Positions 7,936-20,282 of a stretch of DNA of 64,000 bases are shown one piece after another. The position numbers and the translations under genes were made by a program. Every line of letters starts with the position of its first letter. The stretch's first letter is position 1. A model generated the notes under the pieces. The model was not told where the DNA came from. It saw only the letters and a program-made list of their open reading frames with translations, and made no database searches. This stretch comes from Bacillota bacterium (GTDB lineage Bacteria > Bacillota_A > Clostridia > Christensenellales > Aristaeellaceae): contig JAEZSP010000087.1 in NCBI GenBank assembly GCA_023421735.1, positions 1 through 64,000 on the forward strand. The letters are read 5' to 3'.

Positions 7936-8921
7936 AGGAACTTTTGAAAACGCTGCTGTCCGCCTATGGCGCGACGGGCCGCGAGGAGAATGTCGCCTCC
8001 GTCATTCGTGAAATCGTCGCGCCTTATGTGGATGAGACGAAGATCGACGCCCTCGGGAACCTCATCTGCACCCGCCACGGCGCGGGAAAAAAGCTCATGT
8101 TCGCGGCGCACATGGATCACATCGGCTTTGTCGTCACCGACATCGACGACAGGGGTTTTTTGCGCGTGTTTAACGTCGGCGGCATCCGCTGGACGAATTC
8201 CTTTTTCCGCCATGTTGTCTTTGCGAACGGCGTGTCCGGCGTTCTCGCAGTGGAACAGGAAAACTTTGCGGACATCATGAACGACCCGAATCACATGTAC
8301 ATTGACATCGGCGCGTCCTCGAAGGCGGAGGCCGAGAAAATGGTCTCCCCGGGCGATGTTGCGGTGTATGCGCCGGATGTGTTTGACCTGGGCGCGGACA
8401 TGCTCGCGGGCCCTGCGATGGACAACCGCGTGGGCTGCGCGGTCTTGATCGGCATGCTCAAGGCATTGAAGGAAAAAAACAACGAAGTCGTCGCGGTCTT
8501 TACGACCCAGGAAGAAGTTGGTCTGCGCGGCGCCCGCGCGGCTGCCTACGACGTAAATCCGGATATCGGCATCGCACTGGATGTGACGCTCTCGGGCGAC
8601 ACGCCTAAGGGTCACAAGGTTGCCATGAAGGTAGGCGCCGGTCCCTGCGTCAAGATCATGGACCGCTCGCTGGTTTGTTCCCCAAAGGTCGTCGCGCTCA
8701 TGGAGGATGCGGCGGATCATGCGGGCGTCAAGTACCAGCGCGAAGTTTTGACCGCCGGCGGCACGGACGCAGGCGCGATTCAGCTGACGCGCGGCGGCGT
8801 CCATGCAGGCGTGCTCTCTATTGCATGCCGGTATGTCCATTCGGCATGCGAAGCCGTGTCGATTTCGGACGTCGAGGGTGGCGTGAAGCTGCTTGCGACG
8901 CTTGCTGATCAAAACTTGTAA
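7932..8921 (+). CDS. M42 family metallopeptidase, third of three
   Basis: The shortest of the tandem trio, 329 residues. Motifs: FAAHMDHIGFVV near residue 60, AMDNRVGCAVLIG, TTQEEVGLRGARAA, GIALDVT and CRYVHSACEAVSISDVEG. The first motif has MDH where the second copy has MDE. The ATG overlaps the previous stop as ATGA and follows GTAAGGAGG, so the three genes are translationally coupled. Three diverged copies in one operon suggest either different amino-terminal specificities or mixed assemblies; the latter is inference. Confidence 0.9.
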   Translation: MKELLKTLLSAYGATGREENVASVIREIVAPYVDETKIDALGNLICTRHGAGKKLMFAAHMDHIGFVVTDIDDRGFLRVFNVGGIRWTNSFFRHVVFANGVSGVLAVEQENFADIMNDPNHMYIDIGASSKAEAEKMVSPGDVAVYAPDVFDLGADMLAGPAMDNRVGCAVLIGMLKALKEKNNEVVAVFTTQEEVGLRGARAAAYDVNPDIGIALDVTLSGDTPKGHKVAMKVGAGPCVKIMDRSLVCSPKVVALMEDAADHAGVKYQREVLTAGGTDAGAIQLTRGGVHAGVLSIACRYVHSACEAVSISDVEGGVKLLATLADQNL

Positions 8922-8949
8922 AAAAATGACTTAAATTATGCCATTCGTA

Positions 8950-8978
8950 TTGCGAAACGAATCAGTTTCGTGTATAAT
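8950..8978 (+). promoter_or_regulatory. upp promoter with inverted repeat in the spacer
   Basis: TTGCGA (8950-8955) and TATAAT (8973-8978) are separated by 17 nt. The spacer carries CGAAAC at 8953-8958 and GTTTCG at 8965-8970, a 6-bp inverted repeat that a repressor dimer could occupy. Confidence 0.65.
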
Positions 8979-9030
8979 ATATTGGAATGGCTATGACCTG
9001 ATGAGAAATCACGTATGGAGGGATGTTCCC

Positions 9031-9660
9031 ATGAGTCAAGTCCATGTCGTCGACCATCCTCTTGTACAGCACAAGCTTACGCTGATGCGCAACAAGAATT
9101 GCGGAACCAAGGACTTCCGTCAGCTTCTCGAAGAAGTCGCGATGCTGATGGCCTATGAGGTAACCCGCGCACTTCCCCTCAAGGAAATCGAAATTGAAAC
9201 CCCCATCGCAAAATGCAAAAGCAAGATCATCGCCGGTAAGAAGCTGGGCATCGTACCCATCCTCCGTGCCGGTCTTGGTATGGTTGACGGCGTGACGGCA
9301 CTTGTGCCGGCGGCGAAGGTCGGCCACATTGGTTTGTATCGCGATCCGGAAACCCATCTGCCCATCGAATACTACTGCAAGCTCCCTCCGGATGTCGAAG
9401 ATCGCGAGCTGATTGTCCTTGATCCCATGCTCGCCACCGGCGGATCGTCCATCGCGGCGATCAATTCGCTCAAGCAGAGGGGTTGCACATCCATCAAACT
9501 CGTCTGCCTCGTCGGTTGTCCCGAGGGCGTGAAGGCGCTCACCGAGGCCCACCCGGATGTCGAGCTCTTCATCGCCGCTATCGACGATCATCTGAACGAA
9601 AACAAGTACATTGTCCCCGGTCTCGGCGATGCGGGAGACAGGCTGTTCGGCACGAAATAG
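9031..9660 (+). CDS. upp: Uracil phosphoribosyltransferase
   Basis: Upp salvages uracil by joining it to PRPP to give UMP in the cytoplasm. The 209-residue length is exactly typical. The PRPP-binding loop [10 protein letters not shown] lies near residue 131, and the uracil-binding C-terminus [12 protein letters not shown] is intact. The ATG at 9031 follows GGAGGG. It has its own promoter and stands alone between the M42 operon and the V-ATPase operon. Confidence 0.96.
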   Translation: MSQVHVVDHPLVQHKLTLMRNKNCGTKDFRQLLEEVAMLMAYEVTRALPLKEIEIETPIAKCKSKIIAGKKLGIVPILRAGLGMVDGVTALVPAAKVGHIGLYRDPETHLPIEYYCKLPPDVEDRELIVLDPMLATGGSSIAAINSLKQRGCTSIKLVCLVGCPEGVKALTEAHPDVELFIAAIDDHLNENKYIVPGLGDAGDRLFGTK

Positions 9661-9921
9661 GCCGACAGACCGATTTTCCAACACCGAGAAATTGGCAGGG
9701 TGAACGCGCATCGGAAACGGCCTGTGCGCGTTCCCGGATGCCAAATACGGGATACCTGTCTCTGGGCGCGGTCAGGCGTGCGATGCTTGCCTCGCGGCAA
9801 ACAGGTCCGACAGCCGGATTTCAGACCCAATCTTTTTTGAAATTTGGCGCCCCGTTCTCTTGCAATTGCTTCCGGCGCGGTCGGAAGGATTGTCCCAATG
9901 AAGTGAACCGGAGGGATGAAG
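9661..9921. other. Intergenic region before the V-ATPase operon
   Basis: About 260 nt with no credible gene. A hairpin (GAACGCGC with GCGCGTTC, 9702-9732) follows upp but lacks a T-run, so it is at best a weak terminator. I see no convincing -35/-10 pair for the ATPase operon. Confidence 0.4.
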
Positions 9922-10232
9922 ATGTCATCTGATATACTCAGGCGCATACAGGATGCGGAGGCTCAGGCCGATGAAATTCGGCAGGAGGCCGCGCGCGACG
10001 CACGCGACATCGTGAAAGGTGTCGAATCTGCGATTTCCGCGCAGACGCGGGATGCTCAGAAGGAGCTGCGCGATACGGTGCAGGGCGTGCTTTCCGATGC
10101 CCGTGCGGCGACAGAGGACGAAATCCGTACGCTCGAAGTTCGGCGTGCCGCCGAGCGCGAAGAGCTTCGGCGCGCGGCAAAAGAGCGCGTGAAGCTGGCG
10201 GGCGACGCGATCTTTGAAAGGATTGTTGGCTG

Positions 10233-10233
<1 letters not shown>
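9922..10233 (+). CDS. V-type ATP synthase stalk subunit G/H-like
   Basis: A 103-residue, almost entirely helical and highly charged protein (heptad pattern through residues 8-95) at the head of the V-ATPase operon. Position, length and coiled-coil character fit the peripheral-stalk subunit that pairs with subunit E to hold the catalytic head to subunit I. The ATG at 9922 is preferred over 9916, which directly abuts the GGAGGG Shine-Dalgarno. Family assignment rests mostly on context. Confidence 0.8.
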
Positions 10234-12693
<2,460 letters not shown>

Positions 12694-12726
12694 TGGTCAG
12701 AGCCTGTATGGATTGGAGGGGTTCGC

Positions 12727-13320
12727 TTGAACGCTGACGCGATCACAAGTAAAATATTGGAGGACGCCCGGCAAAGCGCCTCCCAAACGCTCAAGGAAGC
12801 AGACGAACGCGCGCAGAAACTGCGCGAGGACAGCGACCGCAAGGCCGAACAGGACCGCACGGCCGCGATGGAACAGGCGCGCAGGGATTGCGCCGAGTTG
12901 CGCGACCGCATGCTGCGCATGGCGGAGCTTGACCAGCGCAAGGAACTTCTTGCGATGAAGCGTACCGTCATCGACATGGCGTTTGATCAGGCACTCGAAG
13001 CCATGCGCAACATGCCTGCCGAAAAGGCGCGTGCGTTTATGGAAAAAACGCTTCTCTCCCTCGCGGAGGGCGACGAAGGCGTGATCGTCTCAAGGGGAGA
13101 TGAGGCCGTGTTCGACGAATCGTTCGTCGCGCGCGTAAACGAAGCACTCAAAAAAGCCGGAAAGAGCGCCAATCTGACCCTCACGGGTGAGGTGCGCGAC
13201 GCGGGCGGCGGAATTCTGCTGCGGCGTGGCGGCATGGAGGTCAATCTGACGTATCCATCCGTTCTTTCAGAGCGACGCCCCGAGCTCGAGTCCGAGGTCG
13301 TGGGAATCTTGTTTCAATGA
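12727..13320 (+). CDS. atpE: V-type ATP synthase subunit E
   Basis: Peripheral-stalk subunit E, 197 residues: a long charged N-terminal helix (residues 1-95, rich in Glu, Arg, Gln) and a compact C-terminal domain that grips subunit B, ending near GGILLRRGGMEVN. The start is TTG at 12727, with GGAGGGG eight nt upstream; there is no in-frame ATG before the conserved region. It lies between K and C as in other bacterial V-ATPase operons. Confidence 0.88.
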   Translation: MNADAITSKILEDARQSASQTLKEADERAQKLREDSDRKAEQDRTAAMEQARRDCAELRDRMLRMAELDQRKELLAMKRTVIDMAFDQALEAMRNMPAEKARAFMEKTLLSLAEGDEGVIVSRGDEAVFDESFVARVNEALKKAGKSANLTLTGEVRDAGGGILLRRGGMEVNLTYPSVLSERRPELESEVVGILFQ

Positions 13321-13344
13321 TTGGATGGAAGGGAGACACAGCAT

Positions 13345-14337
13345 ATGCCTCAGTTAAGTCGCACCTATGCGATCGGTCGCATCAGGCCGCTTGAGCGCAC
13401 GCTGCTCACGCCGTCCACGCTCGAGAGGTTGATCGCTGCCGCAAGCATGCAGGAGACTGCGCGTGTCCTTTCAGACGCGGGCTGGGGCGACGCGCAGGAT
13501 CAGGCGGGCATCGAGGCGCTGGCCGATCGGCATGTTTCGCAGGTTTGCGATTTGATGCGGGAGATCATGCCGGATGAGAAGGTGGTTGAGTGCTTCCTCA
13601 TCAAATACGACATGCTCAACCTCAAGGCGCTTCTCAAGGCGCGCCTTCTGCGCGATGAACATCCGCCGCTTTCTCAAAACGGACTGATCGACGTCGAAAA
13701 GATGAAGCGCTGCGTCAGCGATTCCAATTACGTATCTCTCCCGGCGGAATATCGCTCCGTGCTCGATCAGATCGAGCAGCGGGTCGCCGTCGATCCGGAT
13801 CCCTTTCTCGTGGACTCGCTCCTCGATCAGTTGATGTTTCGCGTCATCTGGAAGAGGCTTGACGCCGCGGTGGACTGTCCAGATGAGATTCGAGATTACT
13901 TCTCCGCGCGTGCGGACGCAGTGAACCTCTTAATCGCCCTGCGCGTCGGCGGGATCGGGCATGATGCCGATTTTGCGGCAAATCTGTTCGTTGCGGGCGG
14001 TAAGATTACGCAAAATGCACTCAGGGCGGTCGTATCTGAGCCGCAGGAGTTGCTCACCGCCGTCAAATTCCTGCCGTTTGCCGCCTATGCGCGGCGCGGT
14101 TTAGAGTCTTTTGAACAAAAAGAGGGCCTTGCGCCCATGGAAAAGCAGCTCGAGGATTATCAACTGTCGATTTTCAAGGAGCGCCGCTTTGCGACGGACA
14201 GCATTCTTCCCGTCGTGGGGTATCTGCTTGCGCGGGAGCGGGAGGCATCGGCGGTCCGGCTCATCATCACCGCGAAGGCCGCGAAGGTGTCAGAGGACGC
14301 GCTTTCCAGGAGAATGCGCCGCCTGTACACGGATTAA
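13345..14337 (+). CDS. atpC: V-type ATP synthase subunit C
   Basis: Subunit C (yeast subunit d homologue) sits on the K ring as the socket for the central shaft. The 330-residue helical protein shows family landmarks near its start (AIGRIRPLERTLLTPSTLERL), FLIKYDMLNLKALLKARL near residue 85, and a C-terminal GYLLAREREASAVRLI motif. The ATG at 13345 follows AAGGGAG with a 9-nt gap. Confidence 0.9.
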   Translation: MPQLSRTYAIGRIRPLERTLLTPSTLERLIAAASMQETARVLSDAGWGDAQDQAGIEALADRHVSQVCDLMREIMPDEKVVECFLIKYDMLNLKALLKARLLRDEHPPLSQNGLIDVEKMKRCVSDSNYVSLPAEYRSVLDQIEQRVAVDPDPFLVDSLLDQLMFRVIWKRLDAAVDCPDEIRDYFSARADAVNLLIALRVGGIGHDADFAANLFVAGGKITQNALRAVVSEPQELLTAVKFLPFAAYARRGLESFEQKEGLAPMEKQLEDYQLSIFKERRFATDSILPVVGYLLAREREASAVRLIITAKAAKVSEDALSRRMRRLYTD

Positions 14338-14349
14338 GGGAGGCAGAAT

Positions 14350-14673
14350 ATGGCAAAGATTGCGGCTGTCGGCCCCAGAGAGGCGGTGCTCGCGTTTAAG
14401 GCGCTGGGCATCACGGTCAAGGGCATTTCAACGCCCGAAGAAGCCTCGCGCGCTGTGTTTGATCTTGCGAACGAGGGTTATCAGGTGATCTTCATCACGG
14501 AGGCCGAAGCAGAATCCATATCGGAAACCATTTCGCGCTACAAGACAAGCGCCACGCCGGCGATCATCCCCATCCCCGGTACGACCGGTACGACGGGATT
14601 CGGCATGGCGGCCGTACGCGCCAACGTCGAAAAGGCGGTCGGTGCGGACATACTTTTTAAGGAGGAAGGTTGA
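14350..14673 (+). CDS. atpF: V-type ATP synthase subunit F
   Basis: A small 107-residue Rossmann-like subunit that binds subunit D in the central rotor. The first 80 residues alternate strand and helix (VGPREAVLAFKALGITVKG, YQVIFITEAEAESI), and PIIPIPGTTG-type glycine loops follow. GGGAGG precedes the ATG by 8 nt. Confidence 0.9.
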   Translation: MAKIAAVGPREAVLAFKALGITVKGISTPEEASRAVFDLANEGYQVIFITEAEAESISETISRYKTSATPAIIPIPGTTGTTGFGMAAVRANVEKAVGADILFKEEG

Positions 14674-14676
14674 CCG

Positions 14677-16440
14677 ATGCAGCAGGGAACAATCGTAAAG
14701 GTGGCGGGTCCGCTGATCGTTGCCGAAGGCATGGGCGAGGCCACGATGTACGACGTCGTGCGCGTCTCTGACAAGCGGCTCGTCGGTGAGATCATCGAGC
14801 TGCGCGGCGACCGCGCCTCGATTCAGGTTTATGAGGAAACGGCAGGTCTCGGCCCGGGCGAACCCGTATATTCCACGGGTGCCGCGCTCTCGGTCGAACT
14901 GGCGCCGGGTTTGATCGAGTCCATTTTCGACGGCATTCAGCGCCCGCTGACAGAAATCAGGCGGCGCGTTGGCGACCGCATTACGCGCGGCGTCGTCGTC
15001 GATTCACTGGATCGCGAGAAGAAATGGGTGTTTGAACCCGTCGTGAAAGTCGGCGACAAGGTGAAGGGCGGCTCCATCCTCGGCCTCGTTCAGGAAACGG
15101 CCGTCGTCGTTCACAAGATCATGGTGCCTCCGGGTGTCGAGGGAACGGTGGAGGACATCAAGACAGGCTCATTCACAATCGTCGAACCCATTTGCACCGT
15201 TAAGACTCCGGCTGGCGAGACAAAGGAGATCCAAATGCTCCAGCGCTGGCCCGTCAGAAAAGGTCGCCCCTACAAGGAAAAGCTCGCGCCGGAGATTCCG
15301 ATGATTACCGGACAGCGCGTCATCGATACCTTCTTCCCGATCGCGCGCGGCGGCGTCGCGGCAGTGCCCGGCCCCTTCGGCAGCGGCAAGACCGTCGTAC
15401 AGCACCAGCTCGCAAAGTGGGCGGATGCCGATATCATCGTCTATGTCGGTTGCGGCGAGCGCGGCAACGAGATGACGGACGTTCTGATGGAGTTCCCGGA
15501 GCTTCACGACCCCCGCACGGGTGAAATGCTTATGAAGCGTACCGTGCTGATCGCCAATACATCCGACATGCCTGTTGCGGCGCGCGAAGCATCGATCTAT
15601 ACGGGTATTACCATCGCCGAATACTACCGCGACATGGGCTATAAGGTCGCCATCATGGCAGACTCCACGTCCCGCTGGGCGGAGGCGTTGCGCGAAATGT
15701 CGGGCCGCCTTGAGGAAATGCCCGGCGAAGAAGGCTATCCCGCTTATCTCTCGAGCCGCATCGCGGAGTTTTATGAGCGCGCGGGTTCGGTTGTCTGCCT
15801 GGGCGACGATGGACGCGAAGGCGCAATTTCCGCCATCGGCGCGGTTTCCCCACCCGGCGGTGATATCTCGGAGCCCGTTTCGCAGGCAACGCTGCGCATC
15901 GTGAAGGTCTTCTGGGGTCTTTCCGATAAGCTCGCTTATCAGCGCCACTTTCCGGCTATCGATTGGTTGCAGAGCTATTCACTCTACGTCGATCGCCTTG
16001 AAAAGTGGTTTGACGACGCCGTGTCGCCCGCTTGGATCGCCAATCGGCAGGAGGCCATGAACCTTTTGCAGAAGGAGTCCGAGCTCAACGAGATCGTGCG
16101 TTTGGTTGGCGTAGACGCCCTCGGCTGGAAGGACAGGCTGACGCTCGAAGTCACCCGTTCCATCCGCGAGGACTACCTCCACCAGAACGCCTTCGACGAG
16201 GTTGATACCTACACCTCGCTTTCGAAACAGTCGCGCATGATGGGACTGATACTCGATTACTATAAAAAGGGTCTTGCTGCGCTCGACGCCGGCGCGGACT
16301 TTTCGAAGGTCACCTCACTTCCCGTGCGCGAGCGCATTGGTCGCGCCAAGTACATTCCGGAGGATGAGATTGCCCAGTTCGACAAGATCGAAACCGAGCT
16401 TAACGAGCAGATGGGCGCGCTGACGGAGGAGGGACGCTGA
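14677..16440 (+). CDS. atpA: V-type ATP synthase catalytic subunit A
   Basis: The catalytic ATPase subunit, 587 residues. Walker A is [12 protein letters not shown] near residue 229 and Walker B lies near [17 protein letters not shown] (about 325). The long insertion between residues 110 and 200 (non-homologous region) that marks V-type A subunits is present. It hydrolyses or makes ATP at the A/B interface while driving the central rotor. The ATG lies 4 nt after the F stop, behind AAGGAGGAAGG. Confidence 0.96.
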   Translation: MQQGTIVKVAGPLIVAEGMGEATMYDVVRVSDKRLVGEIIELRGDRASIQVYEETAGLGPGEPVYSTGAALSVELAPGLIESIFDGIQRPLTEIRRRVGDRITRGVVVDSLDREKKWVFEPVVKVGDKVKGGSILGLVQETAVVVHKIMVPPGVEGTVEDIKTGSFTIVEPICTVKTPAGETKEIQMLQRWPVRKGRPYKEKLAPEIPMITGQRVIDTFFPIARGGVAAVPGPFGSGKTVVQHQLAKWADADIIVYVGCGERGNEMTDVLMEFPELHDPRTGEMLMKRTVLIANTSDMPVAAREASIYTGITIAEYYRDMGYKVAIMADSTSRWAEALREMSGRLEEMPGEEGYPAYLSSRIAEFYERAGSVVCLGDDGREGAISAIGAVSPPGGDISEPVSQATLRIVKVFWGLSDKLAYQRHFPAIDWLQSYSLYVDRLEKWFDDAVSPAWIANRQEAMNLLQKESELNEIVRLVGVDALGWKDRLTLEVTRSIREDYLHQNAFDEVDTYTSLSKQSRMMGLILDYYKKGLAALDAGADFSKVTSLPVRERIGRAKYIPEDEIAQFDKIETELNEQMGALTEEGR

Positions 16441-16441
16441 C

Positions 16442-17830
16442 ATGCTGAAAGAATATTCAACGATCCGCGAGGTCGTCGGCCCGCTGATGGTGGTTGACGG
16501 GGTGAGCGGCGTCAAGTACGACGAGCTTGTCGAAATCCAGCAGCAGAGCGGCGAGGTACGCATGGGGCGCGTGCTCGAAATCGACGGTGACCGCGCCATG
16601 CTCCAGCTCTTTGAATCCTCACAGGGACTCAAGATCGATACCTCGAAAGCGCGCTTCCTCGGTCGTTCCATCGAGCTTTCGGTTTCTATGGATATGCTTG
16701 GCCGCGTGTTTGACGGCCTTGGCCGCCCGCGTGACAATGGTCCGGAAGTGATTCCGGAGATGCGCCTCGACATGAACGGCGCACCGATCAATCCCGCTTC
16801 GCGCGATTATCCCGACGAGTTCATCCAGACGGGTATCTCGGCCATCGACGGTTTGAACACCCTCGTGCGCGGCCAGAAGCTGCCGGTGTTCTCGGGCTCG
16901 GGTCTTCCGCACGCAAACCTCGCCGCGCAGATTGCGCGTCAGGCGAAGGTGCTTGGCGGCGGCTCGGAAAAGTTCGCGGTCGTGTTCGGCGCGATCGGTA
17001 TTACGTTTGAAGAAGCCGATTTCTTTATCTCGGATTTCCGCAAAACAGGCGCCATCGATCGTGCGGTTCTGTTTATGAATCTCGCCAACGACCCGGCCAT
17101 CGAGCGCATCGCAACCCCGCGCATGGCGCTGACTGCGGCCGAGTATCTGGCGTTTGAAAAGGGCATGCATGTTTTGGTCATTCTGACCGACATCACCAAC
17201 TACGCAGAGGCCCTGCGCGAGGTTTCGGCAGCGCGCAAGGAGGTTCCCGGCCGTCGCGGCTACCCCGGCTATCTCTACACCGACCTTGCCTCGCTTTATG
17301 AGCGCGCGGGCCGCGTGAAGGAGCGCCCCGGCTCCGTGACCATGATCCCGATCCTCACCATGCCCGAGGACGACAAGACCCACCCGATTCCCGACTTGAC
17401 GGGCTACATCACGGAGGGTCAGATCATTCTCTCTCGCGAACTGTATCGCCACGGTGTGCAGCCGCCAATCAACGTGCTTCCCTCGCTTTCGCGTCTGAAG
17501 GACAAGGGTATCGGCAAGGGCAAGACCCGCGAAGACCATGCAGCGACCATGAACCAGCTCTTCGCCGCCTATTCGCGCGGCAAGGATGCGAAGGAATTAG
17601 CCGTCATTCTTGGCGACGCCGCGCTTTCAGATGTCGATAAGCTCTATGCGCAATTCGCAGACGAGTTTGAAAACAAGTACGTGTCGCAGGGCTATGACAC
17701 CAACCGCTCCATTGAAGAGACGCTGAATCTCGGCTGGGAGCTTCTCTCGATTCTCCCGCGCGCGGAGCTCAAGCGTATCCGCGACGATATGCTGGACAAG
17801 TACCTCGGGGCGAAATCGGAGGACCAGTAA
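16442..17830 (+). CDS. atpB: V-type ATP synthase subunit B
   Basis: The non-catalytic nucleotide-binding subunit, 462 residues. It alternates with A in the hexamer. As expected for B subunits there is no Walker A; the corresponding loop reads [14 protein letters not shown] near residue 150. The signature [18 protein letters not shown] near 272 and the C-terminal arginine region are intact. One nt separates it from atpA. Confidence 0.96.
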   Translation: MLKEYSTIREVVGPLMVVDGVSGVKYDELVEIQQQSGEVRMGRVLEIDGDRAMLQLFESSQGLKIDTSKARFLGRSIELSVSMDMLGRVFDGLGRPRDNGPEVIPEMRLDMNGAPINPASRDYPDEFIQTGISAIDGLNTLVRGQKLPVFSGSGLPHANLAAQIARQAKVLGGGSEKFAVVFGAIGITFEEADFFISDFRKTGAIDRAVLFMNLANDPAIERIATPRMALTAAEYLAFEKGMHVLVILTDITNYAEALREVSAARKEVPGRRGYPGYLYTDLASLYERAGRVKERPGSVTMIPILTMPEDDKTHPIPDLTGYITEGQIILSRELYRHGVQPPINVLPSLSRLKDKGIGKGKTREDHAATMNQLFAAYSRGKDAKELAVILGDAALSDVDKLYAQFADEFENKYVSQGYDTNRSIEETLNLGWELLSILPRAELKRIRDDMLDKYLGAKSEDQ

Positions 17831-18466
17831 ATGGCGCTTCTCAGTGTAAACCCGACGCGCATGGAGCTTACGCGCCTGAAAAAGCGGCTCGCAACCGCTA
17901 CGCGCGGGCATAAGCTCCTCAAGGACAAGCGCGACGAGATGATGCGTCGGTTTGTCCTGCTCATCCGCGAGAACGCACGGCTGCGCGAAGAGGTCGAAAG
18001 GCGGCTTTCCGAAGCGCTCGGGCAATTCGCGCTCTGCCGCGGGCTCATGGAACCGCAGGTTCTGGAGCAGGCGGTGATGTATCCGGCGCGCACGGTTGAT
18101 CTCACGGTCACCATGCGCAACATCATGTCGGTCAATGTGCCAAAGATCGACGTGACGGCAGGGGAGCCACGGCTCTCCTACGGTCTTGCACAGACCTCCG
18201 CCCAGCTTGACGGCGCGATTTCGAGTCTTGCAGAACTTCTGCCGGATATGATTAAGCTTGCAGAGATCGAAAAGACGTGCAACATGCTTGCGGATGAGAT
18301 CGAAAAGACCCGTCGCCGCGTGAACGCGCTCGAATATGTCATGATCCCGGACCTCACGGAAACCATTCGGTTTATTACCATGAAGCTTGACGAGAGTGAC
18401 CGCTCGGCGACGACCCGGCTCATGAAGGTCAAGTCCATGATCGCGGAACGCAACGCCGTTTCGTAA
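17831..18466 (+). CDS. atpD: V-type ATP synthase subunit D
   Basis: Central rotor shaft subunit, 211 residues, mostly a long antiparallel coiled coil. The N-terminus NPTRMELTRLKKRLATATRG and the internal NALEYVMIPDL ... TIRFI motif are diagnostic. The start codon directly follows the atpB stop. It is the last ATPase gene; GNAT and rsmA genes follow at short spacing and may be cotranscribed. Confidence 0.95.
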   Translation: MALLSVNPTRMELTRLKKRLATATRGHKLLKDKRDEMMRRFVLLIRENARLREEVERRLSEALGQFALCRGLMEPQVLEQAVMYPARTVDLTVTMRNIMSVNVPKIDVTAGEPRLSYGLAQTSAQLDGAISSLAELLPDMIKLAEIEKTCNMLADEIEKTRRRVNALEYVMIPDLTETIRFITMKLDESDRSATTRLMKVKSMIAERNAVS

Positions 18467-18483
18467 ACCAGCGGGAGGCGCAT

Positions 18484-19038
18484 ATGCTCGAACACACCGG
18501 CACAATGGAAATTCGGACGCAGCGTCTCCTTTTGCGTCGATTCCGTGAAGGCGATGAAGCCCAGATGTATCAAAACTACACTTCCGATCCGGAAGTGACG
18601 AAGTATCTCACCTGGCCGCCGCATAAATCGCAGAACGTCACCCGAAACTATCTTTCGGTCATCCTTCCCGAGTACGAGAGTCCGGACACCTATCGTTGGG
18701 CCATCGAGTACGAGGGTGAAGTGATCGGCGCAATCGACGCAGTGGATGTGGATACGCAAAACGAGAATTGCGAGATCGGCTATTGCATGGGTAAGGCGTG
18801 GTGGGGAATGGGGATCATGACCGAGGCGCTCAAGGCCGTCCTCGATTTCATGTTCACACAGCCTGTCTTTTACTGCGTCCACGCGCGCCATGATGAGATG
18901 AATACCGCCTCAGGGCGCGTCATGGCAAAGGCCGGCATGACCTATGAGGGCATGCTGCGTGCCCGCAGGAAGAAAGAAAGCGGATATTTCGGCCTTTGTC
19001 ATTACTCGATCACGCGAAAGGAATTCCTGGCGAAATAA
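18484..19038 (+). CDS. GNAT acetyltransferase, RimJ/RimL-like
   Basis: A 184-residue N-acetyltransferase of the RimJ/L type. It opens with EIRTQRLLLRRFREGDEAQMYQNY, and the acetyl-CoA pyrophosphate loop region is CEIGYCMGKAWWGMGIMTEA near residue 98. Likely substrates are protein or peptide amino termini or small amines; the target cannot be told. Shine-Dalgarno GGGAGG precedes the ATG. It lies between atpD and rsmA on the same strand. Confidence 0.85.
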   Translation: MLEHTGTMEIRTQRLLLRRFREGDEAQMYQNYTSDPEVTKYLTWPPHKSQNVTRNYLSVILPEYESPDTYRWAIEYEGEVIGAIDAVDVDTQNENCEIGYCMGKAWWGMGIMTEALKAVLDFMFTQPVFYCVHARHDEMNTASGRVMAKAGMTYEGMLRARRKKESGYFGLCHYSITRKEFLAK

Positions 19039-19908
19039 GTGGACATTTCCTATGAGCTGCGCGCACGCGTCGCGCTCGAAGCCGCGGGTTTTCGCAAGGC
19101 GCATGCGCTCGGTCAAAATTTCATACTCAATGAAAGCCTGATCTCCTCGCTGATGGAAGCGGCGGGGGTCAGGCCTGATGATTTTGTACTCGAAATCGGG
19201 CCTGGTGCGGGCGTCATGACCGCCCTGTTATCCGACTGCTGCGCGAAGGTGCTATCCATTGAGATTGACGAAAAGTTAAAGCCTGTGCTGACGGACGTCC
19301 TGCGCGGCAAGGAAAACGTACGGGTGGAATACATGGATGCCATGCGTGCGAGCGTTACCGCGTTGACACACAATTATTTTGGTGAAAGCCCCTTCCGCGT
19401 CGTTGCCAATCTCCCTTACTATATCACCTCTGATGTCATCGAAAAGCTCGTTTCAACCAATCTTCCGATCACGGATATTTGCGTGATGGTGCAAAAAGAG
19501 GCTGCGGAGCGCATCCTCTCACACCCCGGAACGAAAAAGTGGTGTGCGCTTGCCGCGACGATCGACTATTTTGGTACGCCCGAGGTATTGTTGGATATTC
19601 CGCGTACGGCTTTCGAGCCGCCGCCGCATGTGGACAGCGCATTTTTGCGCATTGGCGTGTACGCCGAAAAGCCCGTTCAGGCGCGAAGCGACGAGATGAT
19701 GAAGCGCGTGATTGCGGCGGCGTTTCTCATGCGCCGTAAAAAACTCGCCAATAATTTGAAGGCCGCCTTCTCCATTTCACAGGAGGTCGCAGCCGCATGC
19801 CTCGCAGAAGCGGAAATTGATGCAGATGTACGCGGAGAAGTACTGGACATTGCGGCACTCGCACGGCTGAGCGACGCAATTTTACGGGTCAGGGGGGCGG
19901 AAAGATGA
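19039..19908 (+). CDS. rsmA: 16S rRNA (adenine(1518)-N6/adenine(1519)-N6)-dimethyltransferase
   Basis: RsmA (KsgA) dimethylates two adjacent adenosines in helix 45 of 16S rRNA, using SAM. The SAM motif is VLEIGPGAGVMTALL near residue 50 and the catalytic motif NLPYYIT near 124. The N-terminus KAHALGQNFILNE is typical. The start is GTG at 19039, directly after the GNAT stop, with AAAGGAA about 15 nt upstream. Length 289 is normal. Confidence 0.95.
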   Translation: MDISYELRARVALEAAGFRKAHALGQNFILNESLISSLMEAAGVRPDDFVLEIGPGAGVMTALLSDCCAKVLSIEIDEKLKPVLTDVLRGKENVRVEYMDAMRASVTALTHNYFGESPFRVVANLPYYITSDVIEKLVSTNLPITDICVMVQKEAAERILSHPGTKKWCALAATIDYFGTPEVLLDIPRTAFEPPPHVDSAFLRIGVYAEKPVQARSDEMMKRVIAAAFLMRRKKLANNLKAAFSISQEVAAACLAEAEIDADVRGEVLDIAALARLSDAILRVRGAER

Positions 19909-20237
19909 ACGAGTTTGTCGCGCGGCTGACGGAGTATTTTGAGATTTTTGCGCAGATCAGCATCACACTTCTCGAATTCTTTGGCGTCGTCGTGCTCGTC
20001 ATTGGCGCGCTGAAGGCGATCGTCAACTATTTCCGCAAAAATAATCACCTGCGCCTCAACCTCGCGCAGGCCATCGCACTCAGTCTCGAATTTAAACTCG
20101 GCGGCGAGATTCTCCGCACGAGTGTCGTGCGCGATTGGTCGGAGCTTGGGATCCTGGGTGCGATTATTCTCCTGCGCGCAGCGATGACATTGCTTATCCA
20201 TTGGGAAATCAAAAATGAAGAAGCCCGCTGCGATTGA
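19905..20237 (+). CDS. DUF1622 family membrane protein
   Basis: A 110-residue protein with two or three hydrophobic segments (ISITLLEFFGVVVLVIGALKAI at 18-40; the region around 84-102) and the central NLAQAIALSLEFKLGGEILRT stretch typical of DUF1622. Function unknown. The ATG overlaps the rsmA stop by 4 nt. A strong terminator follows. Confidence 0.82.
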   Translation: MNEFVARLTEYFEIFAQISITLLEFFGVVVLVIGALKAIVNYFRKNNHLRLNLAQAIALSLEFKLGGEILRTSVVRDWSELGILGAIILLRAAMTLLIHWEIKNEEARCD

Positions 20238-20244
20238 GCGGAAT

Positions 20245-20276
20245 AAAAAGCGGGAGCAAGTTGCTCCCGCTTTTTT
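20245..20276. terminator. Bidirectional terminator
   Basis: AAAAAGCGGGAGCAA and TTGCTCCCGCTTTTTT form a 10-bp GC-rich stem with T-runs on both strands. It serves the plus-strand DUF1622 gene and the minus-strand gene that converges on it. Confidence 0.9.
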
Positions 20277-20282
20277 GTGCGG

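Noticed and set aside
16442..17830. Loss of Walker A in subunit B as a sign of decay
   Set aside because: Absence of the P-loop is normal for V-type B subunits.
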